NCBI GenBank assembly: GCA_024305745.1
Contig: JAHRBS010000012.1
Span: 2,836,001 to 2,900,000 of the forward strand
Direction of reading: 5' to 3'
Source of the DNA: Polyporus tsugae
Lineage: Eukaryota; Basidiomycota; Agaricomycetes; Polyporales; Polyporaceae
DNA length: 64,000 nt
Within the stretch, counting starts at the first letter, position 1. Each line of letters begins with the position of its first letter. The position numbers were made by a program, and so were the translations under genes. The notes beneath the pieces were generated by a model, which was not told the origin of the DNA, searched no databases, and worked only from the letters and a program-made list of their open reading frames with translations. This document shows, one piece after another, positions 26,016 through 36,193 of this stretch.

Positions 26016-27376
26016 ATGGTGAGCACCCATATACCACCTTCGAGCATCGGGGTGCACACGGAGCAGTGGGGGATCCTGCCAGAATGAAGGATTTGGGATG
26101 GATGGTACGTCTTCTGTCTGGATAACTCTCTGGTCTGTATCCTAACCGGCATGGTCGTTTTGCAGGCAGGATTCTCCCGCACTAGCAAGATTTTGCTCTA
26201 GCTGAGCTTCCTTTGATGCATATGCTCGAGGGTCGCGAGGACGCAGAGCGGTTGCTGGGCTCGCATCGACTCGTCTTCACCGACGAGGAGATGTGGGCGT
26301 TAGAGCTCCGGGTGCACATCGATGGCGGCGGCTTCTTTATGCTGCTAGAACATGCCATCCTGATTGCCTCGTCTCAATGACCAGCCTAAGGCCACCAAGG
26401 GTTCCAGCAAGAAGCCGGCCTCCGCGCCGTTCAGCTCCAAGGCGAGCTCGAAGACCCAGAAGAACCCTCTTTTCGAGTCTCGTCCCAAGAACTTTGGCAT
26501 CGGTGCGTCCTCCCGTTCTATCTCGCGCGTTCTCTCCCACTGACCCTTACCGTGATCGATCGTGGTCGTAGGCCAGGACATCCAGCCCAAGCAGGACCTC
26601 ACCCGCTTCGTGAAGTGGCCCGAATACGTCCGCCTTCAGCGCCAGAAGGTTATCCTCAGCCAGCGCCTCAAGGTCCCCCCCGCCATCGCCCAGTTCTCGC
26701 ACACGCTCGACAAGAACACTGCCACGCAGTTGTTCAAGCTCGTCAACAAGTATCGCCCCGAGACTAAGCAGGAGAAGAAGACTCGCCTCGACGCTCTTGC
26801 CAAGGCGACCGCTGAGCAGAAGGAGGCCCAGGCGAAAGTGCGTTGCACCCATGCACAGAGCAATATTTGTTGCGCTAACCATCTCTCGTTGTAGGACTCT
26901 AAGAAGCCCCTCTTCGTCAAGTACGGTCTCAACCACACCGTCGCCCTGATCGAGGCCAAGAAGGCGTCGCTCGTCGTCATCGCCCATGATGTTGATCCCA
27001 TTGAGCTCGTCGTCTTCCTCCCCGCGCTCTGCCGCAAGATGGGTGTTCCCTATGTCATCGTGAAGGGCAAGGCTCGTCTTGGCACGGTCGTCCATAAGAA
27101 GACTGCCGCCGTCCTCACCCTTCAGGACGTTAAGAGCGAGGACCAGCGCGAGCTCGCTACCCTCATCAGCGCCGCGAAGGCGAACTTGTAAGTCACGCAT
27201 GTTGTGTGCGGGTTGCGCCTGCTTTCTCACTATGAGCTTTTAGCACCGACAAGTACGAGGAGCAGCGCCGTCAATGGGGTGGAGGTGTCCGTGGTGCGAA
27301 GTCCACCCAGATGCTCCGCAAGCGTGCCAAGGCGGCCGGCCAGACCCTCTCCGTTGCGAACGCGCAGAAGCTTTAA
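26016..27376 (+). CDS. RPL8: 60S ribosomal protein eL8 (L7a/L8)
   Basis: A cytosolic large-subunit ribosomal protein. Exons: ATG alone at 26016-26018, 26385-26502, 26572-26837, 26896-27187 and 27244-27376. The reading starts [13 protein letters not shown] and contains family blocks [72 protein letters not shown], the L7Ae-domain core [20 protein letters not shown] with [18 protein letters not shown], and [14 protein letters not shown] near the end. I chose 26016 because the ATG is followed directly by a GTGAGC donor and the next exon begins CCTAAGGCC, giving the expected MPK start. The 366-nt first intron right after the start codon is much longer than the others (58-69 nt) and may carry expression signals. 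Confidence 0.96.
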
Positions 27377-27630
27377 GCTGCTTGCCTTCACCCTGAGGTC
27401 GACCTGGGTTTGCATCGACTCCCAAAAGACGGCCCATCGTTGGCGTCATTGTCTTTCGTGCATGTACCGCATATATGTTCATGAGCCAAAATGTATGCAT
27501 TATGTTTACCTGTCGTGCGATATCCTCGGGCGTCTTGTGTATTGTATTGTTTGGACTAGTTGAACACTGTATATTACCATCTCTCTCTCCGCATCCACCA
27601 CCACGTCCGAGAGTGTGCAAGTGAGACGAC

Positions 27631-28320
27631 ATGCAGCAACAGACATTTTATACCCACGGGGGCTCTAGCTTTTCTTCGATGAACTTCGATGTGTCGGGAG
27701 GTTTAGGCTTGCCTGCGTTCTCGTCGCAGGTGTCTTTGGCTTCACAAGGCGGCGGACTGCAAGGCGCAGACCTCAACTCGCCAGAGGTGTTCAAGCAAAA
27801 CATACAGATCGCGCAGGCGCATGTCGCCCGTGTTCAAGAGTTGGCGGGTAGTACATTAGCTGGCATGTGAGCGTGTATCCGATCTTCGTCGTTTGAACAG
27901 CATCGACTAACCACTGGCATTCCTTCGCAGCGAGCACGCATATCATCACGGGGCGAGTCCTCTACAAACGGCAGGTACGCCGTGCATACCACGGGCCGCG
28001 CAAACGCTCGCTGACCATGCACGATCTCTCCAGCGGACGTCGCGACGGTGAAACAGGCTGTGCTCGCGCTCGTCGAACACCTGCGGCAGTCGGGCGTCGG
28101 GGCGCTCCCGCTCGAGGCGCCGCCGGTGCCCGACCCGCGCTCGGACGAGCAGATGATCGGCGAGGCGACGAGGACGGTGCAGGTCCTGTACGAGAGGCAG
28201 AAGCGGATCCAGGACGGCGCGGGTGTCGTCGCGGGCTTGTTGGGCCAGGGCTTTGGGGCGGGCCTGCCACACGGCGCGGGGGAGCAGCTGAGCCAGGGCT
28301 CCGTCACGCGGAGGACGTAG
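27631..28320 (+). CDS. Small helical protein of unknown function
   Basis: Three exons: 27631-27866, a short exon reading EHAYHHGASPLQTA (from about 27931 to 27972), and about 28033-28320. Phases agree at both introns. The product is about 190 aa: a Gly/Ser-rich start, then LNSPEVFKQNIQIAQAHVAR and further amphipathic helices (ADVATVKQAVLALVEHLRQ; MIGEATRTVQVLYERQKRIQ), then a Gly-rich tail. It looks like a nuclear or cytosolic helical-bundle protein with no motif I can name. It lies tandem to the ribosomal gene, about 250 bp downstream. Confidence 0.6.
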
Positions 28321-28497
28321 ACAGAGGCCCGGAGAGTGGTGGGAGCTTGACTTCAATTTTCGGAATCAGGGGAACGCGGCATTGTATGTGGGTGGGGTTT
28401 GAAACTATTTGGGCTGTCTCGTGTGAACGCTCTGACGCCTCCTCGTCTACTATAGGACTTCTTCTACTACCACCTGGACCTCTACCCTCTCTACGTT

Positions 28498-29811
28498 CTA
28501 TGTCCAAGCCCCTGCAGAAGGATCTCTTTTTACGAACCAAAATGTCCAACTTCTCGGCAAGAGCTTTGTGTGTGTAGACGTGAAGAGGCGCGTCACCGGG
28601 CTGGTTTCCTCTATGTCCTCCGGGTCGTCTTCGGTTGTATCCACACCCTCCGCGTCTGAGTTCTCCGCGTCCGCGTTGTTCTCATTCCTCTCTGCGTCGA
28701 CGGCGTTCGAGCGGCGGTGACCTCGGACTGCCTTTCCTCGGCGAAGGCGAGAGTGCGACCCTCGAGGAGGCTCCCCGTGTCTCGTCGCTGCGAACAGCCG
28801 CTTGGATTCATGCATCAAGGGCTCATGAAGGGGATGGATATCCGGCGGTAGACCGCGTAGAAGGCTCAGGGAGACCAAGTCGAAGGACTCGAGATCGTGA
28901 CTGAGTGTGTGCAATAAAAGGCTGCATGTGCTCTATACTCCACAGCAGTTCGCTAGCCATGAAGAACGGGGGGTGTCCTGTTGGCAGTGCGGTGCGGTGA
29001 GCGCGATGATGACCGAATAAATTGGTGGTTTCGGGACTGATCTCCCCAGGAACAATGCGACTGTCTGCGAATGGATTCCTCCCGGGGATCCACGATCTTG
29101 GCACCGTCGAAGTCAGCGCGAAACCCGTCAAGGGCACCCGAACGATAGAGCGCTTCAAGAAGCTCTGGGTCGTCATCGTAGCGCGCGTGGGCGAGCGTCG
29201 TAATATTCTCAACAGAGATGTTACGATGAAGGATGCCGCGAGAGTAGAGTATCCCATGCGCTGTGGCATGTTAACCCGATGTTCGAGGGTTCAAACATTC
29301 ATGAGTAAGTTGCTACATACCTTTCAATGTATGCTGCAAAAGAGCTCCGAGTTCTGCCCTGGGGGAATGATGGTATAGTAGAGGCTGCCCAACTTCCCGC
29401 GACAAAGTATCCTCCGTGCAGATCTGCTGGGCGCGTTGGGGAGTCTCTAACGAGGACGTGCAGCTGTTCCCTGACATGGGTGCCGGGGCACTCACCACCG
29501 TATCGTCCGGAGAAGGGAGGAGGGGGGCCGTCATGAAGTCTTGGATAAATAACTTGTAGCCTAAACTCAAGTGACGACGATGAGAGTAGTAAGTAGTATA
29601 CTACTGGCTCTGTCTGCGGTCGCCAGTCCTGTACGAGTATATAGAGAATGTATAAGGGGGCCAAACCGAAGACTCGTCGGACGTCCTTGCCGGGGAAGAA
29701 ATATCGGAGGAAGGCTGAAAGGCGACCTGAGGGCCACGTATGGATGGGCGCTACGATTGCCAAAACACCTCGAGGGACACCCCGCCTCGTGCTTTTTGGC
29801 CTCCATGCCAT
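28498..29811 (-). pseudogene. FunK1-type protein kinase relic
   Basis: The minus strand carries kinase pieces of the fungus-specific FunK1 family: HGILYSRGILHRNISVENI (about 29263-29205), an ADFDGAK activation-loop start near 29120, PPFFMASELL near 28970, and HTLSHDLESFDLVSLSLL near 28920-28870, which is the family's H..SHDLESF block. The catalytic HRD is HRN here. The block HTLSHDLESF is one base out of frame with the preceding exon, with no room for an intron. Upstream exons in several frames (29299-29811) probably include the N-lobe. The C-terminal tail (28820-28600) is acidic. It is probably inactive. Confidence 0.5.
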
Positions 29812-29889
29812 TGCCCTCCACCGACTGGACCGTTCAGATACTCACGCTTGCTGACTGCCTCGAGCTTTTGTATACCTTCTGATCCGGCC

Positions 29890-31063
29890 ATGGTGGAGTA
29901 CACCGCTGCTATAGAACGTCACCCGCAACTCTACTTTTTCGACGGCGACGTCGTCCTCGCAGCAAAAATATCGTCAACGGCCAGCTCGGACTCGCCTCCC
30001 AGGTATCAGCTGTTCCGCGTCCACAGGCCCGTTTTACGGCACAACTCGACCGTCTTCGCACATCTCTTTGCAGATGCTGCACCTGGGGAGTTGTATGACG
30101 ATGTACCGTTGGTGGAGATGATAGGGGATACGGCGGAGGCCCTTGCCAGCTTGCTTGCGTTCATTTACAACCCATTGCGCGTTATATTTGACTTCCGTTC
30201 TTAACTCCACTCACTCTTTCAATAGGGAAGTAAAAGTACGTCGCTGGGATCCCGATACGCCTATCATCGTCAGTCCCACGGTCCGCATTGCAAACAAATA
30301 TCTCGTCGACGCACTCCACCGATACCTCGTGCGGAAGGTCAAAGAGGATTGGCCCCTCACTCTGGAGGGGGACAAGCGAGAGGCTGAGATCAAGGTGATG
30401 AGGTACGCCGAGTACACATCAGGTCCGCGCTCCTCTTCCAGCAAGCCTCTTGCACAAGCTGTCCCCGAGCCTGCATCCGCAATCCGCTTCGCCTTCGAGT
30501 TCGGGTGCCCGGAGATCCTCCCAGGGGCGTTCTACCAGCTCGCGCGCACGGACGTGACAAAGGACTGGGACAACCCGAGTTCGTACCCAGCGGTCTCAGA
30601 CATGCCTGCCCGTTGATCGCTCCTCGAAGCTCCGGACTTCTTATGCTACCTCCGCGGCGGGAAGAAGCTCTCGCAGTACGCTGCGTCCGTCATCAGCGAC
30701 GAGACGTTTACCGATATTCTGAGCCACCACGGTTGCCTCCCGTGGTGGGAAGATGCCAGCATTCCTGAGGATGTGCGGTGGGAGGTGGAGGACGAGCGGA
30801 AACCGGAGGAGTATCCGTGCTACGCTCTCTTGAAGCGCATCTTCTCAGCCGTCTTCCGCGAGGTTCCGCTTGGTACCCGGGATCCGCTGAAGGCACTGAA
30901 GGACTGCATACACTACGAGAGGATACCGGAAGTCTCGACGGCGTCCACAAAGAGTTTATGCGCAACTTGCGAATGGAGATTCAAGCAATGGGTCCCATGG
31001 GCACGACAGGAGCTGTGGCAGAGGCTGCCTGAGTACTTCGAGGTGCCGACGCCTACGTCTTAG
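29890..31063 (+). CDS. BTB/POZ-domain protein with an in-frame TGA
   Basis: An Agaricomycete BTB protein. Exon 1 (29890-30176) holds the BTB core: FFDGDVVLAAK, LFRVHRPVLRHNSTVFAHLF and ETL-like VPLVEMIGDTAEALASLLAF. The only frame-preserving junction to exon 2 uses a GC-AG intron at 30177-30225 (GCGCGT donor). Exon 2 continues WDPDTPIIVSPTVRIANKYL; a second intron (about 30402-30440) has normal GT-AG ends. The reading then meets TGA at 30614-30616 but stays open in the same frame for 149 more codons (SLLEAPDFLCYLRGGKKL to the stop at 31063), all family-like. So the gene either carries a nonsense mutation or is mis-sequenced at one base. BTB proteins mediate dimerisation and Cullin-3 or transcription partnerships; the target here is unknown. 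Confidence 0.7.
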
Positions 31064-31255
31064 TACGTATGTATTTCTACACGGTGCAATGTCCCAGACC
31101 TCGACCATTTTTCCTTGTCTCTATTCGAGTGAAGTCTCGTGAAGTTACCGTGGTTGCTTTGGCGGGATGTCTCCTTCGGACACCTTCAACTGCGTGGCGG
31201 TCTCCAACATTTTCGCAGACGCTCCGTCCGTAGGGGCATGGTCGAAGATGGCACT

Positions 31256-33480
31256 TACCGACCTGCACAGTCATCTGTAAGATCATCGTCCCAGTCGCAG
31301 GAACAGTCAGAACAGTTTTCATTGACCAATTTGTCAGCGGGGTGTATTCCGTTCCCTCGCTGTCAGGTTCTTCGAACGGGCAACTCTCGCAAAGGCCCCA
31401 TCCTCCCAGTACGCCCCAAATACTAAGACAGTCATGTTACATAGCCATGACGCTCACCTCACCTTTCATAGTGGCTGCGCGCCCTAGATGCCCTGAACAC
31501 TCACGATGACGCATACTACAGGCTTAGCATCTCTGGAGGCGTTACCGTTCGTAGTTCTCTCCCGGTCTCCTCTCTTGCCTGTCAATGTGCTAATGGAAGG
31601 AAGGTAGACCTCGCTGGTTCTCCCTGGCTCTGCCAATGCCATTGGCGGTCAAGCGGCCATCATCAAACTTCGCCCGACGGAAGAGCGCTCCCCCACATCG
31701 ATGGCAGATGCTGCTCGAGAACCCGTACGAGAGGAACACGACGCTTTACTACGACCCCAAGGTGTCCTTCCGCTACCGGCAGATGAAGTGAGTGTATCAT
31801 ACGTACTGTGCTGATCTCGTACACCGTTTCTGGTAGGCATGCTTGTGGCGAGGACCCTGATTCGTATTAAATGTGGAGGCTTGTCTTCGCAGTGGTTCAT
31901 GTGCTGATTTGAGTTCATGGACCTTAGACAGGGTGTACTCTGGCACTCGCATGGACACCGCATGGGCGTTCCGTCGAGTGTACGTTGGGTTGAGTTCTCG
32001 AATCAGACGCACATCGATTCACCCGCTCTTGACAGATACGACAAGGCTCGCCAGATCAAGGAGTCGCAGGACGAGTACTGCGCCAAGGCTACTCGCGGTG
32101 ACTGGGCCGGACTGGGTGCATACCCCGAAGACCTCCAGTGGGAGGCTCTGGTGGACGTCCTCAGAGGACGCGTCAAGGTTCAGTATCTGTCACGCTTGTC
32201 GTGTGGTACGAGTTGACAGAACGTCATGGTAGGTCCATACCCACTGCTATGAGACGGTCGACTTGGATGACTTGGTCCGAGTGCGTCTTCGACGACTACG
32301 CTTCATGGGATGTTCCTTCGACTCATTTGCGCGTGGTAGATCACAAACGAGTTCAAGTTCCCAATCGCAGCCTTCCACCCTGCGCATGAGACGTACCTCG
32401 TCCCGGACACGCTCAAGTCTGCCTACGGTAAGCCCCAGACTTGGATAAGGCAACTGTCTTGTCTCACCATTGTCATTCGACAGGCCACGCCCCTGCCGCA
32501 GCGCTCTTTGCGTCCCACGGCCGATATAAGCGCCAGGCGTACTGCGGCTCCGAGTTCGCGCCCTGCATCCTCGCCAACAACGGCCTGCAGGTCGTCATGA
32601 AGGTTTGTCCTCTACTTCACCCTTTGCCCGGGCTAATTTATCCTTTACCGCAGTCGGACCACCCGGTGCTGGACTCGCGCTTCCTCCTCTGGGAGGCACA
32701 ACAAGCTTACTACTACGGACTCCCACACGACCTCGCGCTCGCCGCTGTCACAAGCACGCCCGCGACTATCCTCGGGCAGAGCTACCGCATTAGATTCCTC
32801 AAAGAAGGTATGTCTCAGCCCCACGCATACATATCCATCGCTGATGCTACTGGCAGGCTACGACGCCGACGTCGTCCTCTGGGATACCCATCCGCTCGCG
32901 CTCGGGGCGACCTCGCACCGATTCTGAATCGACGGCGTCCGGCAGCTCTCCCTCCCCGGAACCCTTACCACCACAAAACCCGACGCGCTCCAGGGCCTCC
33001 CAAAAGTCCCCAACTTCGACAAGGAGGATATGACGGCCTCCCGTCGCTCGAGCCCAAGGCGGCGCACGCGCACAGGGTCGTCTTCGCCAACGTCAGTGCC
33101 GTCTTCTTCCGCTCCTTGGGCCAGATCGCTAGCACAGACGGGACACGGGACATCTCGCCAAGTGTCGTCGTGCGCCGGCCGCCTCGTGTGCGTCGATACA
33201 CCCTCCAGCCCGTTCGCACTATCGTACACAAATAAAGGTGATGTGGACGTGGTGGACCTCGAGGGCGGCGCGGTCTCGCCTGGGTTGACGACGTAGTACG
33301 GCTCCGCGCGCGGGCTCGAGGGGGTTCACGAACTCACCCGAATCGTCCTCATTGCGCTCGACCGGCGGTCCGCGTTCGACAACAGCCCGCACATCCATCG
33401 CGCAACGATGATCGACAGCCCGCTGCGCGGCCGAGATCGTGGTCACCCTCGGGCATATCCATCGTCTAAACTCGGACTCG
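31256..33480 (+). pseudogene. Decayed partial copy of the 6.9-kb amidohydrolase gene
   Basis: The sequence matches 7502 to about 9870 of the amidohydrolase gene, introns included, from the DLHSHL exon to beyond the composite domain. Lesions visible against the parent: a 7-base insertion near 31703, 3-base insertions near 31516 and 31751, a Trp codon turned to TGA near 32925 (in the stretch before IDGV), a deletion of the block corresponding to 9270-9288, and an insertion creating a stop near 33295. The first exons, with membrane anchor, and the final third are missing. Similarity fades by about 33480. Retention of introns shows a DNA-level duplication, not retrocopying. Confidence 0.88.
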
Positions 33481-33938
33481 GGGGATCTCTCAGACGACTG
33501 CACGATGGTCGCCACTTGCACTCATCAACTCGACGAGTACGGTGCACGCGCATGAAGCGGTGGGGGCGAGGTGCGCAGGAGTGGCCTAAGCATGTGAAGT
33601 GCCTTGTATTATCATGCATATCGACAAGATGGTAGTTTAGCACGCCGCCTGCCAGTTCCTTCAATCACAGTACTACTACGGTTCTGATCATGAGTTCCTC
33701 TGGCGGGGTAGTATCTACATATGTATTGTAACGTATCCATGGTCCAGCGGGTAACAAGCGTCGAGTTACATTGGAGAGACGATACATACGGCCGTATTAT
33801 TACTGCGATAACGGATCAACTTAGGTATCTCGAACGGGCAAGAAATCGTATGGGATGGGACCCCTACCGCTAGAGTACGACAAAGAAATAGATAGAGATA
33901 TGCAGCCTAGCTCTTCTATTCGCGACCACCAGCATTGT
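33481..33938. other. Intergenic, no gene seen
   Basis: 458 bases between the hydrolase pseudogene and the 3' end of the membrane-protein gene. Nothing is recognised. Confidence 0.4.
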
Positions 33939-36193
33939 TCAATTGAACAGTGAAGGATCTTTCAAGTCAGATACGCCCGCACCGGCGAGCGGAATGGGTA
34001 GAGTGCGGGGTGCGACCAGGGACGGTTCATGAAAGCTAGCCGATCCATACGCCGTGGATAGAGGAACAGCGCTCATTGTTTGCGCACCAGAAACCTCCGA
34101 GCTCGGGAAGTCGGATGTCGGCGCGGACAGAGAGCCCGCGCCGGGATGAGTACGTCGGCCATGTTCATCATCCCAAGATGCATTGTACGCAGGCGGAAGT
34201 CGTCCCGAGTTCGAGCGAGTGAGCCCTGTCATAAGCGGACCGCCATCGTGGTGTCGGAGAGCTGATTCGGTAAGAGAGGCGGAGGGCTGGGTCACGGCGG
34301 GGCTCCACATTCCAGGTGTTCTCGGGGAGGTTCCGGACATGAAGGGGTCGTCGTCAGACGTGACTTGGGAGGTCGGACCTGGAGGTTGATAAGTACGGCA
34401 TGCCAGGTGTAAGTGAACGCAAGTGGCACAGCGAATCGGAGACGACCCGGGGCCAATACTCACGTCCTTCTGTGCTCGGCCTTCTGTTCGGGGTGAGCGA
34501 CTCCGCTGGCGCACTGACAGGCGGTGCTGTTGGGGCGGACTTGTACTCGAAGTAGCCACCGCGTGTCCCCTGGAGTCCTTCGCGGCTCGTCTTCCTGCGC
34601 CTCCAAAGGAAGCCTGCGAGCACGATGGCGACAAGGCCCAGCACACCCCCAACGACCGCGCCGATTAGGGACGCGTGTGACTTGGACTTGGATTGTCCGT
34701 CGGCTCCGTTCGCTCCCGAGCCTGCGTCCAAGGTTTGGACTGGTGCGGTTGACGAGGAAGTCTAACACACGGTGCGAGAAGAGAGTAGTGAGAACGTGAG
34801 ACACATTGTGCAACGAGAGGAGGGCTACCGACCGAACTCGAAATCGAACTCAGTGTTGGCCCGCCTGAGGAAGGTGGAATAGTCATTTCCTTAACACTTG
34901 TCTTTAAGACAAACGGAGATGTCTGATCCATGCAATGCGTGTTAACGTTGTAATGAGCCCACGGAATACATCACATTGTGAAGGTGCAGCGACTGACCGA
35001 CATCGGAGACGCTCCAGACGTAGAGGTGGAAGTCTCTTCCATGCGGCTTGTGACAGGCGTAGCAATCGAAGAGACTTCCGAAGGCGGGGTGGTAGCCTGA
35101 GTCTGTTGGACCGTGCTGGAAGATGTGGACGTGGGGGTCGGGGACGGAGATATCTGGTCCGGGCAGTGCGTGAATGTGTTGTTGTTGTTCGCCGCATGCA
35201 AACGCTCGACGTTCTCCATCGTCCACACGCTGGAAGAATCGGGTCGAGTTAGAACACCGGCGATTGTAAAAGGTAATCGCGAACACTTACTAGAACCTGG
35301 CAAATTTGCATATGCCGTGAGAAAGCACAAACGACGGGACTGAATATTCGGAAAAGCGTACCAAGTGCCATCATCCCAACTGTCATAGAGGAAGTTGTCT
35401 ATCCGGATATTCTCGTTGCATATCGCAGACTGGAGGTCGCTCGGGAGCCTACAAGACAATATCATATGACACCCATGCGTGCACACTCACTTTGTGAGGC
35501 ACTCACGTGTGGTTGACACCCGCACCGCACGTCCCCCTATACACTGTGTACGTTCCTGGTGTGGCTAACATTGCTGCGAAGTTAGGTCTTGTGCGGCGAG
35601 AGTGTTGAATAGTACCCACGGGCATCGATCCCGATACCACCAGAGTCTTGCTTATCCTGCTGGCACCTATGCGCCGTTAGTACAGGTAGTCGACAGACAG
35701 CGTCGACACTCACACCATGCATAGCATGCTGAGTTGGAAGGCAACCATGTTGCAACAACATTCGGCTAAAAGATGCACTAGTAAGCGCGTGCGAGCGCCG
35801 AACGCTAGACTCTGAACTACTCACATACTTGGTCGTCGCACCGATCGCCGGGGACTGTTGAAGAGAAGGTTGGTACTTGGTCTAAAGGAAGTATCCCGCA
35901 AGAAGTGAGCTCGATCTATGGATAGAAATACAGCAGAATTGCTTACAGTCGTTATTGCATATTTGACGAAGACGCTGATACGTCATGCCTAATCAAGAGC
36001 AATCGTTCATGAACGGGAGGTACAAAGGACACTACTTGCGTAGTTACTCACAGGGTGACTCTCCCACGACGCTGGTATACCAGCTAAGCTGGTTACTGAC
36101 GCAAGCGGTGTTACCCGCTTGCGCAAGCTGGACCCACAGCGCAACGGCAACTGCTGCCGAAAGGGAAGAATTCGACCGCCACTTGTAGGCCAT
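33939..36193 (-). CDS. Secreted-type single-pass membrane protein, Cys-rich ectodomain
   Basis: I traced about seven exons. The start at 36193 gives MAYKWRSNSSLSAAVAVALW, a signal peptide ending near QLAQAG, followed by NTACVSNQLSWYTSVVGESP. The next exons continue CMTYQRLRQICNNDYQVPTF, PGDRCDDQVSECCCNMVAFQ, LSMLCMVCQQDKQDSGGIGI and, near 35580-35525, LATPGTYTVYRGTCGAGVNHT. A Ser/Thr-rich stalk (35110-35000) precedes the membrane helix SLIGAVVGGVLGLVAIVLAG with stop-transfer WRRRK near 34680-34600. The cytoplasmic tail ends at 33939. This layout (GESPC...CCCN..AF.L...C..CQ ectodomain) recalls a common unnamed Agaricomycete family; a cell-wall or surface-sensing role is inference only. Confidence 0.7.

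Noticed and set aside
26019..26384. snoRNA in the RPL8 first intron
   Set aside because: The nearest C-like box (TTGATGC) and D-like box (CTGA) are about 145 bases apart without terminal stem; not convincing.
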